A stretch of 49,522 nucleotides of DNA from a virus. Made by a program: the position numbers and the translations under genes. This document shows positions 1 to 5,925 of the stretch, piece by piece; within the stretch, counting starts at the first letter, position 1, and every line of letters begins with the position of its first letter. The notes below the pieces were generated by a model, which saw nothing but the letters and a program-made list of their open reading frames with translations, made no database searches and was not told the origin of the DNA. The stretch is taken from positions 1 through 49,522 of the IMG/VR virus record IMGVR_UViG_3300042895_000849. One strand, 5' to 3'.

Positions 1-1
1 C

Positions 2-163
2 ACGACCTCAAAAAAATTTAAAAATATGATGATAGAAAGTAAAATAGTAGCCAGAGGAAGTTTCCCCTCAAGCAGAGAAAACTTAAGAAGAGAAACATTA
101 AAATTTAATAGAGCCAAAATATTGATCAGAAGAATTAAAAGACTAATTAACAAAGGAAAGTAA
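2..163 (+). CDS. small basic ORF, possibly the C-terminal end of a longer gene
   Basis: The frame is open from the window edge to TAA at 161-163, so this may be the end of a longer gene. If it starts at the ATG at 26 it gives a 45-residue protein very rich in Arg, Lys and Ile, with a second ATG at 29. No domain is recognisable. Its last codons overlap the acceptor stem of the tRNA-Ser gene starting at 155, which is unusual for a real gene and lowers confidence. The leader is A-rich, like other starts in this window. Confidence 0.4.
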   Translation, partial: TTSKKFKNMMIESKIVARGSFPSSRENLRRETLKFNRAKILIRRIKRLINKGK

Positions 164-240
164 TCTCAGATGGTGACGGGGCTCGCCTGCTAAGCGAAGC
201 GTACCTTAATTGGTATTTGGTTCGATTCCAATTCTTTCCG
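155..240 (+). tRNA. tRNA-Ser (GCT)
   Basis: Cloverleaf with acceptor GGAAAG/CTTTCC, anticodon loop CTGCTAA (anticodon GCT) and a long class II variable arm folding as TACC/GGTA, as expected for serine. The T loop is TTCGATT. Acceptor pair 7 and the first T-stem pair look like T-T mismatches, so the fold is less clean than its neighbours. CCA is not encoded. Confidence 0.75.
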
Positions 241-246
241 CAACAT

Positions 247-323
247 TGACATATAGCTCAGTTGGTTAGAGCGTTGATCTGATACGTCAAAGGCCGAAGG
301 TTCGAATCCTTCTATGTCAACCA
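247..323 (+). tRNA. tRNA-Ile (GAT)
   Basis: Acceptor TGACATA/TATGTCA with discriminator A and an encoded CCA at 321-323. The D arm begins TAGCTCAGTTGG, the anticodon loop is CTGATAC (GAT), and the T loop is TTCGAAT. Confidence 0.95.
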
Positions 324-328
324 CATTT

Positions 329-401
329 AGTCTCTTAGCTCAGTTGGCAGAGCGTTTGGTTTACATCCAAAATGTCGGGGGTTCGAATCCCTCAGGGACT
401 A
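329..401 (+). tRNA. tRNA-Val (TAC)
   Basis: Acceptor AGTCTCT/AGGGACT, standard D arm, anticodon stem TTTGG/CCAAA around loop TTTACAT (anticodon TAC), T loop TTCGAAT, discriminator A. CCA is not fully encoded. Confidence 0.93.
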
Positions 402-403
402 CA

Positions 404-485
404 AGATTAGAAGCGGCGAATGGGGTTACTTCTCAGAACTTTTAAATTTGACCAAAAAACACCTCGCTCAAATATTCTCTAATCT
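404..485 (+). ncRNA. structured non-tRNA spacer in the tRNA array
   Basis: A perfect 8-bp closing stem (404-411 with 478-485, AGATTAGA/TCTAATCT) encloses about 66 nt. The segment lies between tRNA-Val and tRNA-Asn and is the size of a tRNA, but I find no D-arm or T-loop motif and no anticodon stem. It could be a stable small RNA like the non-tRNA species in the T4 tRNA cluster, a decayed tRNA, or a processing spacer. The pairing is seen; any function is inference. Confidence 0.35.
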
Positions 486-490
486 AAACT

Positions 491-562
491 GGGGATGTAG
501 CTCAGCGGTAGAGCTCTCGACTGTTAATCGATAGGTCGCTGGTTCGAATCCAGCCTTCCCCG
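491..562 (+). tRNA. tRNA-Asn (GTT)
   Basis: Acceptor GGGGATG/CTTCCCC with one T-T mismatch, discriminator G, D arm TAGCTCAGCGG, anticodon loop CTGTTAA (GTT), T stem GCTGG/CCAGC with loop TTCGAAT. CCA is not encoded in full. Confidence 0.93.
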
Positions 563-567
563 CAATT

Positions 568-649
568 CGGAGTGTTGAGCAATTGGCTGCTCAGCTGACT
601 GTAAATCAGCCGCCTTAAGGCATTGGGGGTTCGAATCCCTCCGCTCCGA
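568..649 (+). tRNA. tRNA-Tyr (GTA)
   Basis: Acceptor CGGAGTG/CGCTCCG, anticodon stem GCTGA/TCAGC with loop CTGTAAA (GTA), and a long class II variable arm, as expected for bacterial tyrosine tRNA. T loop TTCGAAT, discriminator A. Confidence 0.94.
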
Positions 650-669
650 CACAGTGTATCTGTAAGATA

Positions 670-722
670 TAGAGACGGACAGTCCGACGGTTGAAGTGGA
701 TGCGTAATTCCACACGTCTCTA
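670..722 (+). ncRNA. compact structured RNA between tRNA-Tyr and tRNA-Gly
   Basis: An 8-bp closing stem TAGAGACG/CGTCTCTA (670-677 with 715-722) encloses a hairpin GTGGA/TCCAC (696-700 with 709-713) in the T-arm position. There is no anticodon arm and no room for one: the whole element is about 53 nt. It looks like a minimised tRNA-like fold or a stable small RNA. The two stems are visible; their expression and function are not. Confidence 0.35.
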
Positions 723-725
723 AAT

Positions 726-801
726 GCGATAGTAGCTCAGTTGGTAGAGCACCGTCCTTCCAAGTCGGGGGTCGCAGGTTCGAATCCTGTCTATCGCTCC
801 A
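726..801 (+). tRNA. tRNA-Gly (TCC)
   Basis: Acceptor GCGATAG/CTATCGC, discriminator T, encoded CCA at 799-801. The anticodon loop is CTTCCAA (TCC), with one T-T mismatch in the anticodon stem. T loop TTCGAAT. Confidence 0.93.
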
Positions 802-802
802 C

Positions 803-875
803 GGGGTAGTAGCTCAATTGGCTGAGCGCTTCCTTTGCAAGGAAGAGGATGTGGGTTCAAGTCCCATCTACTCCA
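803..875 (+). tRNA. tRNA-Ala (TGC)
   Basis: Acceptor GGGGTAG/CTACTCC with discriminator A, anticodon stem CTTCC/GGAAG with loop TTTGCAA (TGC), T loop TTCAAGT. CCA is not encoded. Confidence 0.94.
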
Positions 876-882
876 CTTATAT

Positions 883-955
883 GGCGAGTTAGCTCAGTTG
901 GTAGAGCGTTGGAATCATACCCCAAAGGTCGGCAGTTCGAACCTGCCACTCGCTA
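883..955 (+). tRNA. tRNA-Met (CAT), elongator type or Ile2
   Basis: Acceptor GGCGAGT/ACTCGCT with a first G-T wobble, discriminator A, anticodon loop ATCATAC (CAT). The acceptor pairs normally apart from the wobble, so it does not look like an initiator. From sequence alone CAT could be elongator Met or a lysidine-modified Ile tRNA. Confidence 0.9.
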
Positions 956-957
956 CT

Positions 958-1034
958 GTGACGGTAGCTCAGTTGGTTAGAGCGTCTGATTGTGGTTCAG
1001 AAGGTCGGGGGTTCGATTCCCCTCTGTCACCCCA
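958..1034 (+). tRNA. tRNA-His (GTG)
   Basis: Acceptor GTGACGG/CTGTCAC, discriminator C at 1031, encoded CCA at 1032-1034, anticodon stem TCTGA/TCAGA with loop TTGTGGT (GTG). The base at position -1 (957) is T. The usual bacterial histidine tRNA has an encoded G at -1 opposite C73. Confidence 0.93.
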
Positions 1035-1035
1035 T

Positions 1036-1108
1036 GCCTTTGTAGCTCAGTTGGTAGAGCACTTCACTTGTAATGAAGATGTCGCAGGTTCAATCCCTGT
1101 CAAAGGCT
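1036..1108 (+). tRNA. tRNA-Thr (TGT)
   Basis: Acceptor GCCTTTG/CAAAGGC, discriminator T, anticodon stem CTTCA/TGAAG with loop CTTGTAA (TGT), T loop TTCAATC. CCA is not encoded. Confidence 0.94.
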
Positions 1109-1114
1109 CTAAAT

Positions 1115-1187
1115 TGTCCTGTGGTGTAATTGGCAACACGTCTGGTTTTGGACCAGAAGAGTCCAGGTTCGAGCCCTGGCGGGACAT
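1115..1187 (+). tRNA. tRNA-Gln (TTG)
   Basis: Acceptor TGTCCTG/CGGGACA, discriminator T, D stem GTGT/ACAC, anticodon stem TCTGG/CCAGA with loop TTTTGGA (TTG), T loop TTCGAGC. Last tRNA of the array; an HNH endonuclease gene follows 47 nt later. Confidence 0.94.
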
Positions 1188-1234
1188 CTAAAAAATAAGA
1201 TAAATAGATTGACCAGTGTGTAAAAAATGTAGTT

Positions 1235-1723
1235 ATGAAAGTGCTAGTTCTAAATAATGACTTTACTCCTATAAGTGTTACCGACTTTGCTCGTGGATTT
1301 AAGCTTGTGTATAAAGGTAAAGCAGAAGTTTTAGAGCACGATGAACAAAATCCAATTGTTACTGAACAAAGCACTTACAAAAGACCTTCTGTTATCAGAC
1401 TTTTAAAATATGTTGTATTGCCTTTTAAGAAGTTAAAACCGACTAGGGAAAATATCTTTAGAAGAGATGGGATGAAATGTGTTTATTGTGATACTACTAA
1501 GAACCTAACAATAGATCACGTTCTACCTAGATCTAGAGGTGGAGTTAATACATGGGAGAATCTAACAACATGTTGTTCAAAATGTAACAATAAAAAAGAT
1601 GACAGGACTCCAGAAGAAGCTGGAATGAGAATGAGACAGAAACCATTCAAGCCAGGATACGGATATTTTATACGCAATTTCGCAAAAGGATTGGAGGTAT
1701 GGACAGCATATCTCCCTGATTAA
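1235..1723 (+). CDS. HNH endonuclease
   Basis: A 162-residue HNH-family nuclease expected to cut DNA with a beta-beta-alpha metal site. Visible features are Cys82-x2-Cys85, the DH pair at Asp94-His95 in a stretch reading IDHVLPRSRGG, the middle Asn near 109 in WENL, and Cys114-x2-Cys117 followed by Asn118. The Cys pairs build the structural zinc site usual in this family. The N-terminal 60 residues (MKVLVLNNDF start) resemble the leader of free-standing bacterial HNH proteins. It lies directly downstream of the tRNA array, a common place for phage homing or host-degrading nucleases, and ends in a strong terminator. Whether it is a homing enzyme or packaging-related cannot be told from sequence. 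Confidence 0.9.
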   Translation: MKVLVLNNDFTPISVTDFARGFKLVYKGKAEVLEHDEQNPIVTEQSTYKRPSVIRLLKYVVLPFKKLKPTRENIFRRDGMKCVYCDTTKNLTIDHVLPRSRGGVNTWENLTTCCSKCNNKKDDRTPEEAGMRMRQKPFKPGYGYFIRNFAKGLEVWTAYLPD

Positions 1724-1730
1724 AAATTAA

Positions 1731-1761
1731 CCCCGGATTTATCAATAATCTGGGGCTTTTT
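1731..1761 (+). terminator. Rho-independent terminator after the HNH gene
   Basis: A 9-bp stem CCCCGGATT/AATCTGGGG (one G-T pair) with a 7-nt loop, followed by CTTTTTG. It separates the tRNA/HNH unit from the next gene. Confidence 0.85.
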
Positions 1762-1808
1762 GTGGAAATCTTTATCGTCACATAATCTATAAGAAGTAAA
1801 CTATTATT

Positions 1809-2873
1809 ATGTTATTTGATTTTGACGATATCTTAATTGAACCTGAAATACAAACCCACATTAGATCAAGAAAACAGGTCGATGTAATGGACGAAAAACA
1901 AATGCTTCCTCTCTTTACTGCACCTATGGATACAGTTATAAATGAGGATAATATAAATATATTTAATAACAATAAAATATATGGAATTATTCCCAGAAAA
2001 GCCAATCCTGGATTAGATTACTTCTCAACTAATTATAAGGTATGGTATTCCTATGGTTTAGATGATTTTAAGAAGATATTTATTGAAAATGATATAAACC
2101 TAAAGATAGGTGAAAGATCGTTTGTCTTAATTGATGTAGCAAATGGTCATATGAAATATGTTAAGGACTTAGTTAAAGAATCAAAAGAAAAATACGGAAG
2201 ATCTTTAGTGCTAATGGTGGGAAATTGTGCTAATCCATCTACATTTTTATCTCTGTCACAAGTTGGAGCGGATTACGTCAGAATGGGAATAGGTAACGGA
2301 GCTGGGTGTCTAACCACCGTTCAAACTGGTATCGGTTACCCTATGGCATCTTTAATTCATGAAACAGTTAAGATACAACAAGAAAGAAACCTCACAACAA
2401 AGATAGTAGCAGATGGAGGTTTTAAAAAATATGCAGATGTTATTAAAGCATTGGCTTTAGGAGCTGACTATGTTATGCTTGGTAGTATTTTTAATAAAAC
2501 ATTAGAAAGTTGTGGCGAAACATATGAAGGTAATAAAAAATATGATTCATGGACCGAGCCTGGTGACAAAGTAGACCAATACTCTTTAGATGTTCTAATA
2601 CAATTTGAAGCTGGTAAAAAATTCTATAAAAAATTTAGAGGCATGTCAACTAAGGATGTGCAGAAGAGTCTAGGCAAAACAGAATTAAAAACATCAGAAG
2701 GAATTTCTAAAATGCAACCAGTTGAATATACTCTTACCGGATGGATTGAGAACTTTACTGATTATTTAAAATCTGCTATGAGTTATACTGATTGTTTAAC
2801 TATTGGTGAATTTATTGGAAAGGTTAGATTCAATAAAATTTCAAAAAATTCAATGGAAAGATTCAATAAATAG
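1809..2873 (+). CDS. IMP dehydrogenase / GMP reductase family enzyme
   Basis: A 354-residue TIM-barrel purine nucleotide oxidoreductase. The catalytic loop is Gly-x-Gly-x-Gly-Ala-Gly-Cys with the nucleophile at Cys167, followed by TTVQTGIGYP as in this family. The phosphate-binding strand reads VADGG at 200-204, then an ALALGADYVMLG stretch, and the flap carries FRGMS at 276-280. There is no CBS-pair insertion, so the length matches GMP reductase (about 346) rather than full IMP dehydrogenase. The loop after Cys differs from both textbook forms, so the direction (IMP to XMP, or GMP to IMP) is not decidable here. Context with dCMP deaminase, an NMP kinase and a gp42-like enzyme suggests steering of purine supply during infection. 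It stands alone between a terminator and the next promoter-like motif. Confidence 0.87.
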   Translation: MLFDFDDILIEPEIQTHIRSRKQVDVMDEKQMLPLFTAPMDTVINEDNINIFNNNKIYGIIPRKANPGLDYFSTNYKVWYSYGLDDFKKIFIENDINLKIGERSFVLIDVANGHMKYVKDLVKESKEKYGRSLVLMVGNCANPSTFLSLSQVGADYVRMGIGNGAGCLTTVQTGIGYPMASLIHETVKIQQERNLTTKIVADGGFKKYADVIKALALGADYVMLGSIFNKTLESCGETYEGNKKYDSWTEPGDKVDQYSLDVLIQFEAGKKFYKKFRGMSTKDVQKSLGKTELKTSEGISKMQPVEYTLTGWIENFTDYLKSAMSYTDCLTIGEFIGKVRFNKISKNSMERFNK

Positions 2874-2893
2874 GAAACTAGATCAGGTTTTTT

Positions 2894-2904
2894 AGTATAA
2901 TAAA
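2894..2904 (+). promoter_or_regulatory. AGTATAATAAA promoter-like motif
   Basis: AGTATAATAAA lies 10 nt before the ATG at 2915. Near-identical motifs precede the genes at 7864, 29965 and 41633. It resembles a sigma70-type -10 box. I infer an early/middle-class promoter; no -35 box is clear. Confidence 0.4.
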
Positions 2905-2914
2905 GAAAAAAATA

Positions 2915-3700
2915 ATGAAAAAGTTTGGGCGTTTTAATGATGTGATCCGTTGGACTGCACAACAAATGTACGATTACTCATATGAGGTACATACAGAAAA
3001 ATGGCAGGGTAAGGAGATTAAACATGATCCTAAGTACACAATGATTGAAACATTAAACCTTTCTTTTTCGTGTCAGATGTCACCGGATATTAAAGAGATA
3101 GGTGAACAGATTAAACCAAATTTTGCATGGGCAGACGAACACTTTGAAGAAAGAGTTAGCGGATTACCATTGAACCCTCCTCCCTCACATGTGAGATGGC
3201 CTTATGCTCAAAAGAATAATGAGGAATTTGGAGGACTTGAAAAATTTTCACATACTTATCCAGAAAGAATCTGGCCCAAATTTGCATCAGAAATTCCTAA
3301 CAGTAAGATGTCAGGAATAAGATATGAATACGGGGATTTTAATGATGTTGTTGAATTAATGTCAAGAGAACCTTTCACTAGACAAGCATTCCTTCCTATT
3401 TGGTTTCCTGAAGATACTGGATCAGTTACAGGAGAAAGAGTTCCTTGTACTATTGGATATCATTTCATTAGGAGAGGAGATTGGGTACATGTTGTTTATT
3501 ATATTAGATCTTGCGATTTCTTTAGACACTTTAGAGATGACATTTATCTTTGTGCTAAAAAAGTATTCTGGTTAATTGAAAAACTAAAAGAAAAAGATCC
3601 AGAGAATTGGAATAATGTAAAACCTGGTATGCTTACTATGCACATTACTTCTTTACATGCTTGGGCAGTAGAAAAGTCTTTGCTAAAGAAATTAATGTAA
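2915..3700 (+). CDS. 42: thymidylate synthase-fold enzyme, dCMP hydroxymethylase-like (gp42-like)
   Basis: A 261-residue member of the ThyA/dCMP-hydroxymethylase fold, which transfers a one-carbon unit from folate to a pyrimidine nucleotide. Visible landmarks: Arg156 in TRQA, the active-site Cys178 in VPCT, Arg198-Ser199-x-Asp201, and the C-terminal SLHAW with His248. Counting eight residues from Asp201, where thymidylate synthase has its uracil-reading Asn (E. coli Asn177), this protein has Asp209. T4 dCMP hydroxymethylase has Asp at this place, and the local string FRDDI closely matches T4's FRNDY. That points to dCMP rather than dUMP as substrate, giving 5-hydroxymethyl-dCMP or a related product. 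Overall similarity is low, so the chemistry is inferred. Confidence 0.72.
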   Translation: MKKFGRFNDVIRWTAQQMYDYSYEVHTEKWQGKEIKHDPKYTMIETLNLSFSCQMSPDIKEIGEQIKPNFAWADEHFEERVSGLPLNPPPSHVRWPYAQKNNEEFGGLEKFSHTYPERIWPKFASEIPNSKMSGIRYEYGDFNDVVELMSREPFTRQAFLPIWFPEDTGSVTGERVPCTIGYHFIRRGDWVHVVYYIRSCDFFRHFRDDIYLCAKKVFWLIEKLKEKDPENWNNVKPGMLTMHITSLHAWAVEKSLLKKLM

Positions 3701-3701
3701 T

Positions 3702-3710
3702 GATATATAT
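3702..3710 (+). promoter_or_regulatory. GATATATAT late-type motif
   Basis: GATATATAT ends 3 nt before the ATG at 3714. It belongs to the recurrent GATATATAAAT-like family seen before virion genes. With so short a spacing, a conventional -10 role would place the transcript start at or inside the gene. Confidence 0.35.
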
Positions 3711-3713
3711 TGG

Positions 3714-4544
3714 ATGCTTAAACATCTAAAAGATTTTAAAAATTTTAGTCTATTCGAATCGATTAGAATAGAAAAAATGGATCCTTCCACATACGAAAAA
3801 GAAACAGTTACTGCTTTACCTTATGTTGATAAGATAGAGGAAAATAGACAATTATTTCTTAAAAAACTTTGTAAAATTTCAGAAGAGCTAGATATAAAAC
3901 CAGAATGGCTTTTACATACAATATTTCATGAAAGTAGGTTTGATCCTAAGTACAGAGATCAAATGTCACGTGCAGTAGGACTTATTTCTTTTCTTCCTAG
4001 TATTTTAAAAATATTTATCAACGATGAAACAGGTAAAACAATAACGCCTAATGACGTTTTACAAATGAGCAATATTGATCAATTGGACTTAGTTGCGGAA
4101 TTTTATAAAATGTGGTTCGAAAAAATGAAATTAAAATCACCAATTATTGCTGGAGATTTTGCAGCTTTAACTTTCTATCCTGCAGTAATACAAAAGGATT
4201 GGGGGTGGAAATTCCCTGATTATGTAGTGGATTTAAATATAGAAATGTTTAATAAGTTCCCTTCTGGTGTTGGTAGAACTAAAAAAGATTATTATGATTA
4301 TATTGATCAAGTATTAAATAACAATACTGAACAAGATGATGATAATGATTATATACTAGGTAATTTTGGTGGTGCTTTTGCAGAGCCAGGAGTATATAGT
4401 AATAAGAAACCTTTAGAATTTTATAAAGATCTTTTATTTGCTATACAAGATCCAGCACAAAATCAAGAGCTACAAGCTCAGGACATAGAAAATACAGAGA
4501 AATCCAAGCAGATTGGTACACTAGGAATAAACAACGTAAAATAA
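3714..4544 (+). CDS. lytic transglycosylase-like (SLT domain) virion protein candidate
   Basis: A 276-residue protein with a lysozyme-fold SLT domain at about 60-180: catalytic Glu73 in HESRFDP, followed by AVGLISFLPSIL, matching the Glu plus AvGLmQ-type motif of soluble lytic transglycosylases. It would cleave peptidoglycan glycan strands. The first 20 residues (MLKHLKDFKNFSLFES) look like a separate leader with L-F-E before Ser16, similar to the prohead-protease sites ([LI]-x-E) that end capsid-targeting leaders in T4 internal proteins. This suggests packaging in the head for use at DNA entry rather than use at lysis. The C-terminal 60 residues are polar and probably disordered. Confidence 0.72.
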   Translation: MLKHLKDFKNFSLFESIRIEKMDPSTYEKETVTALPYVDKIEENRQLFLKKLCKISEELDIKPEWLLHTIFHESRFDPKYRDQMSRAVGLISFLPSILKIFINDETGKTITPNDVLQMSNIDQLDLVAEFYKMWFEKMKLKSPIIAGDFAALTFYPAVIQKDWGWKFPDYVVDLNIEMFNKFPSGVGRTKKDYYDYIDQVLNNNTEQDDDNDYILGNFGGAFAEPGVYSNKKPLEFYKDLLFAIQDPAQNQELQAQDIENTEKSKQIGTLGINNVK

Positions 4545-4552
4545 AATATAAA

Positions 4553-4735
4553 ATGAAAGCTATTATTAATTTTTTTAAATCTTTATTTACAACTAAAAAA
4601 GAAGAGATGTTTTGTGAGATCGTGAAAAAAGAAGCTACTCCTAAAGCTAAAAGAGGAAAAAAACCTAAAACTGAAAAAGCGATAGGAAAGGAAGTTAAAG
4701 CTCCTGCTAAAAAATCCAAAAAAAGTGAAAATTAA
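4553..4735 (+). CDS. small Lys/Ala-rich histone-tail-like protein
   Basis: A 60-residue protein. The N-terminal 12 residues are amphipathic (MKAIINFFKSLF) and the rest is dominated by Lys, Ala and Pro with AKRGKKPK and APAKKSKK stretches like histone H1 tails. It is probably a nucleic-acid-binding or packaged basic protein, but no family is recognised. It starts 8 nt after the transglycosylase gene and its end overlaps the next gene by 11 nt, fitting one transcription unit. Confidence 0.6.
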   Translation: MKAIINFFKSLFTTKKEEMFCEIVKKEATPKAKRGKKPKTEKAIGKEVKAPAKKSKKSEN

Positions 4736-5012
4736 GAAGCTAACCGAATTCCTTATAGAAACTAATAGTCAATTAGAATATAGCGGAGAAGACGTTACAA
4801 AAATGCCAATTATAGGTAAGATTATTACCTATTCTATTGGTCCTTTTGAAGAGGGAGAATATGATGTAGTAGAAATAATAGATTCTCCAGACGGGAAAGA
4901 TATTTATGTTACAGATAAATGGTATAAAGAATACAAAAGAATACCACAGATCATACATTCTGATTTAGTAAAAGAATATATTCCAGTAGAAAAATTGGGA
5001 AACTTTTATTAA
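4725..5012 (+). CDS. unknown protein with leader-like N-terminus (GTG start)
   Basis: A 95-residue protein; I see no ATG that would serve better than the GTG at 4725. No domain is recognised. The first 13 residues read MKIKKLTEFLIET and contain L-I-E before Thr13, the same kind of [LI]-x-E site as in its neighbours at 3714 and 5926. The rest (GKIITYSIGPFEEGEYDVVEI) looks like a small beta-barrel or SH3-like fold. Overlap with the upstream basic protein suggests translational coupling. Packaging in the capsid is a hypothesis. Confidence 0.55.
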   Translation: MKIKKLTEFLIETNSQLEYSGEDVTKMPIIGKIITYSIGPFEEGEYDVVEIIDSPDGKDIYVTDKWYKEYKRIPQIIHSDLVKEYIPVEKLGNFY

Positions 5013-5017
5013 TAAGG

Positions 5018-5031
5018 TTATATAATAATAG
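5018..5031 (+). promoter_or_regulatory. TATATAATAATAG promoter-like motif
   Basis: TTATATAATAATAG sits about 90 nt before the ATG at 5121 and just before a structured leader. It is intermediate between the two promoter-like families of this window. Confidence 0.3.
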
Positions 5032-5032
5032 A

Positions 5033-5107
5033 ACTAGAGGTTTCTAGTCACTTCCCGGTCAACAAACCGTAGAGTTTTCAGAAATGGAAGCAAAGGAAGG
5101 GGCCAAA
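5033..5107 (+). promoter_or_regulatory. structured 5' leader RNA upstream of the zinc-ribbon gene
   Basis: Two elements are visible. Hairpin 1 is ACTAGA-GGTT-TCTAGT (5033-5048), perfect 6 bp with a tetraloop. Element 2 closes with CTTCC/GGAAG (5051-5055 with 5095-5099) and contains CGGT/ACCG (5056-5059 with 5066-5069). The region is conspicuously GC-richer than its surroundings. It matches no riboswitch I can name. It could regulate translation of the gene at 5121 or be a separate small RNA. Confidence 0.4.
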
Positions 5108-5120
5108 TAAAATAGTCTTT

Positions 5121-5876
5121 ATGTATTATTCAACGCCAAGCGTAATGTCGGCATGTACTGCTAACATTACAAAAAACAGAAATAGATCTAAGATCTATGA
5201 GAATTCCGTCTATCTAAAAGACGGTGAAAATTTCGAGATTGAGTTATTCAATCCAACAACGTCAAGGGTACTTGCAAAAATCACTATCAACGGTAATAGC
5301 ATTTCTAATTCAGGAATTGTTCTAAAACCAGGAGAGAGAGTTTATCTGGAAAGATTTATTGATTCAAACAACAAATTTGTTTTTGAAACGTATGAAGTCG
5401 AAGGATCAAATGAAGCTTTAAATGCTATCAGAAATAATGGAGGTGTAGAAGTTTCTTTCTATACTGAAATTACAACTTCCACTTACTCGTCATTTCCAAC
5501 TAGCCATACTGGATATGTGTCGGGTACATTGAATGATACCTACAGCTATCCATTTGGTGGTACTACAGTAAATAATCTTTTTACAATGTCCAGTGTTACT
5601 AATAGTTCTATAGGAGTTAATTCTAGTGTATTAACTAGTTCAACAAAAAGTATTGAAACTGGTAGAATCGAAAAAGGTGATTCAAGCGATCAATTATTCG
5701 AAACAGTAAATGGGAATTTTAGCACATTTGCTACAAGTTCTATTACTATCAAATTACTTCCTGAGTCACAAAAACCAGTTGAGGTTTCTACACTTAGAAA
5801 CTACTGTGCAAATTGTGGAACAAGATCTAAAAAGCAATCTTGGAAATTCTGTCCAAATTGTGGAGAAAAAATCTAA
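5121..5876 (+). CDS. beta-rich protein with C-terminal zinc ribbon
   Basis: A 251-residue protein. Residues 30-130 read as beta strands (ENFEIELFNPTTSRVLAKI and GIVLKPGERVYLERF), 130-215 are Ser/Thr-rich, and the C-terminus is a zinc ribbon with Cys229-x2-Cys232 and Cys244-x2-Cys247. I recognise no named family. The Thr/Ser-rich middle and the position among likely virion genes suggest a structural role, but a regulatory zinc-ribbon protein is possible. It has a long structured leader and ends at a bidirectional terminator facing the minus-strand gene. Confidence 0.75.
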   Translation: MYYSTPSVMSACTANITKNRNRSKIYENSVYLKDGENFEIELFNPTTSRVLAKITINGNSISNSGIVLKPGERVYLERFIDSNNKFVFETYEVEGSNEALNAIRNNGGVEVSFYTEITTSTYSSFPTSHTGYVSGTLNDTYSYPFGGTTVNNLFTMSSVTNSSIGVNSSVLTSSTKSIETGRIEKGDSSDQLFETVNGNFSTFATSSITIKLLPESQKPVEVSTLRNYCANCGTRSKKQSWKFCPNCGEKI

Positions 5877-5886
5877 ACCCTACTAC

Positions 5887-5925
5887 ACAAAAAACCCAAG
5901 AGCGATCTTGGGTTTGTAGTTTTTA
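5887..5925. terminator. bidirectional terminator
   Basis: Core stem ACCCAAGA-GCGA-TCTTGGGT (5894-5913), extendable by CTAC/GTAG, with T-rich tracts on both strands (TTTTT at 5920-5924 on plus, A-run at 5889-5894 giving T on minus). It lies between the convergent genes ending at 5876 and 5926. Confidence 0.88.

Noticed and set aside
835-1191. 118-codon ORF across the tRNA genes
   Set aside because: It is read through four to five confident tRNA genes; the open frame follows from conserved tRNA arms.
5033-5060. preQ1-I-like riboswitch in the 5121 leader
   Set aside because: A short AGAGGTTTCTAG match exists, but the pairing partner and A-rich tail required for the preQ1 pseudoknot are missing.
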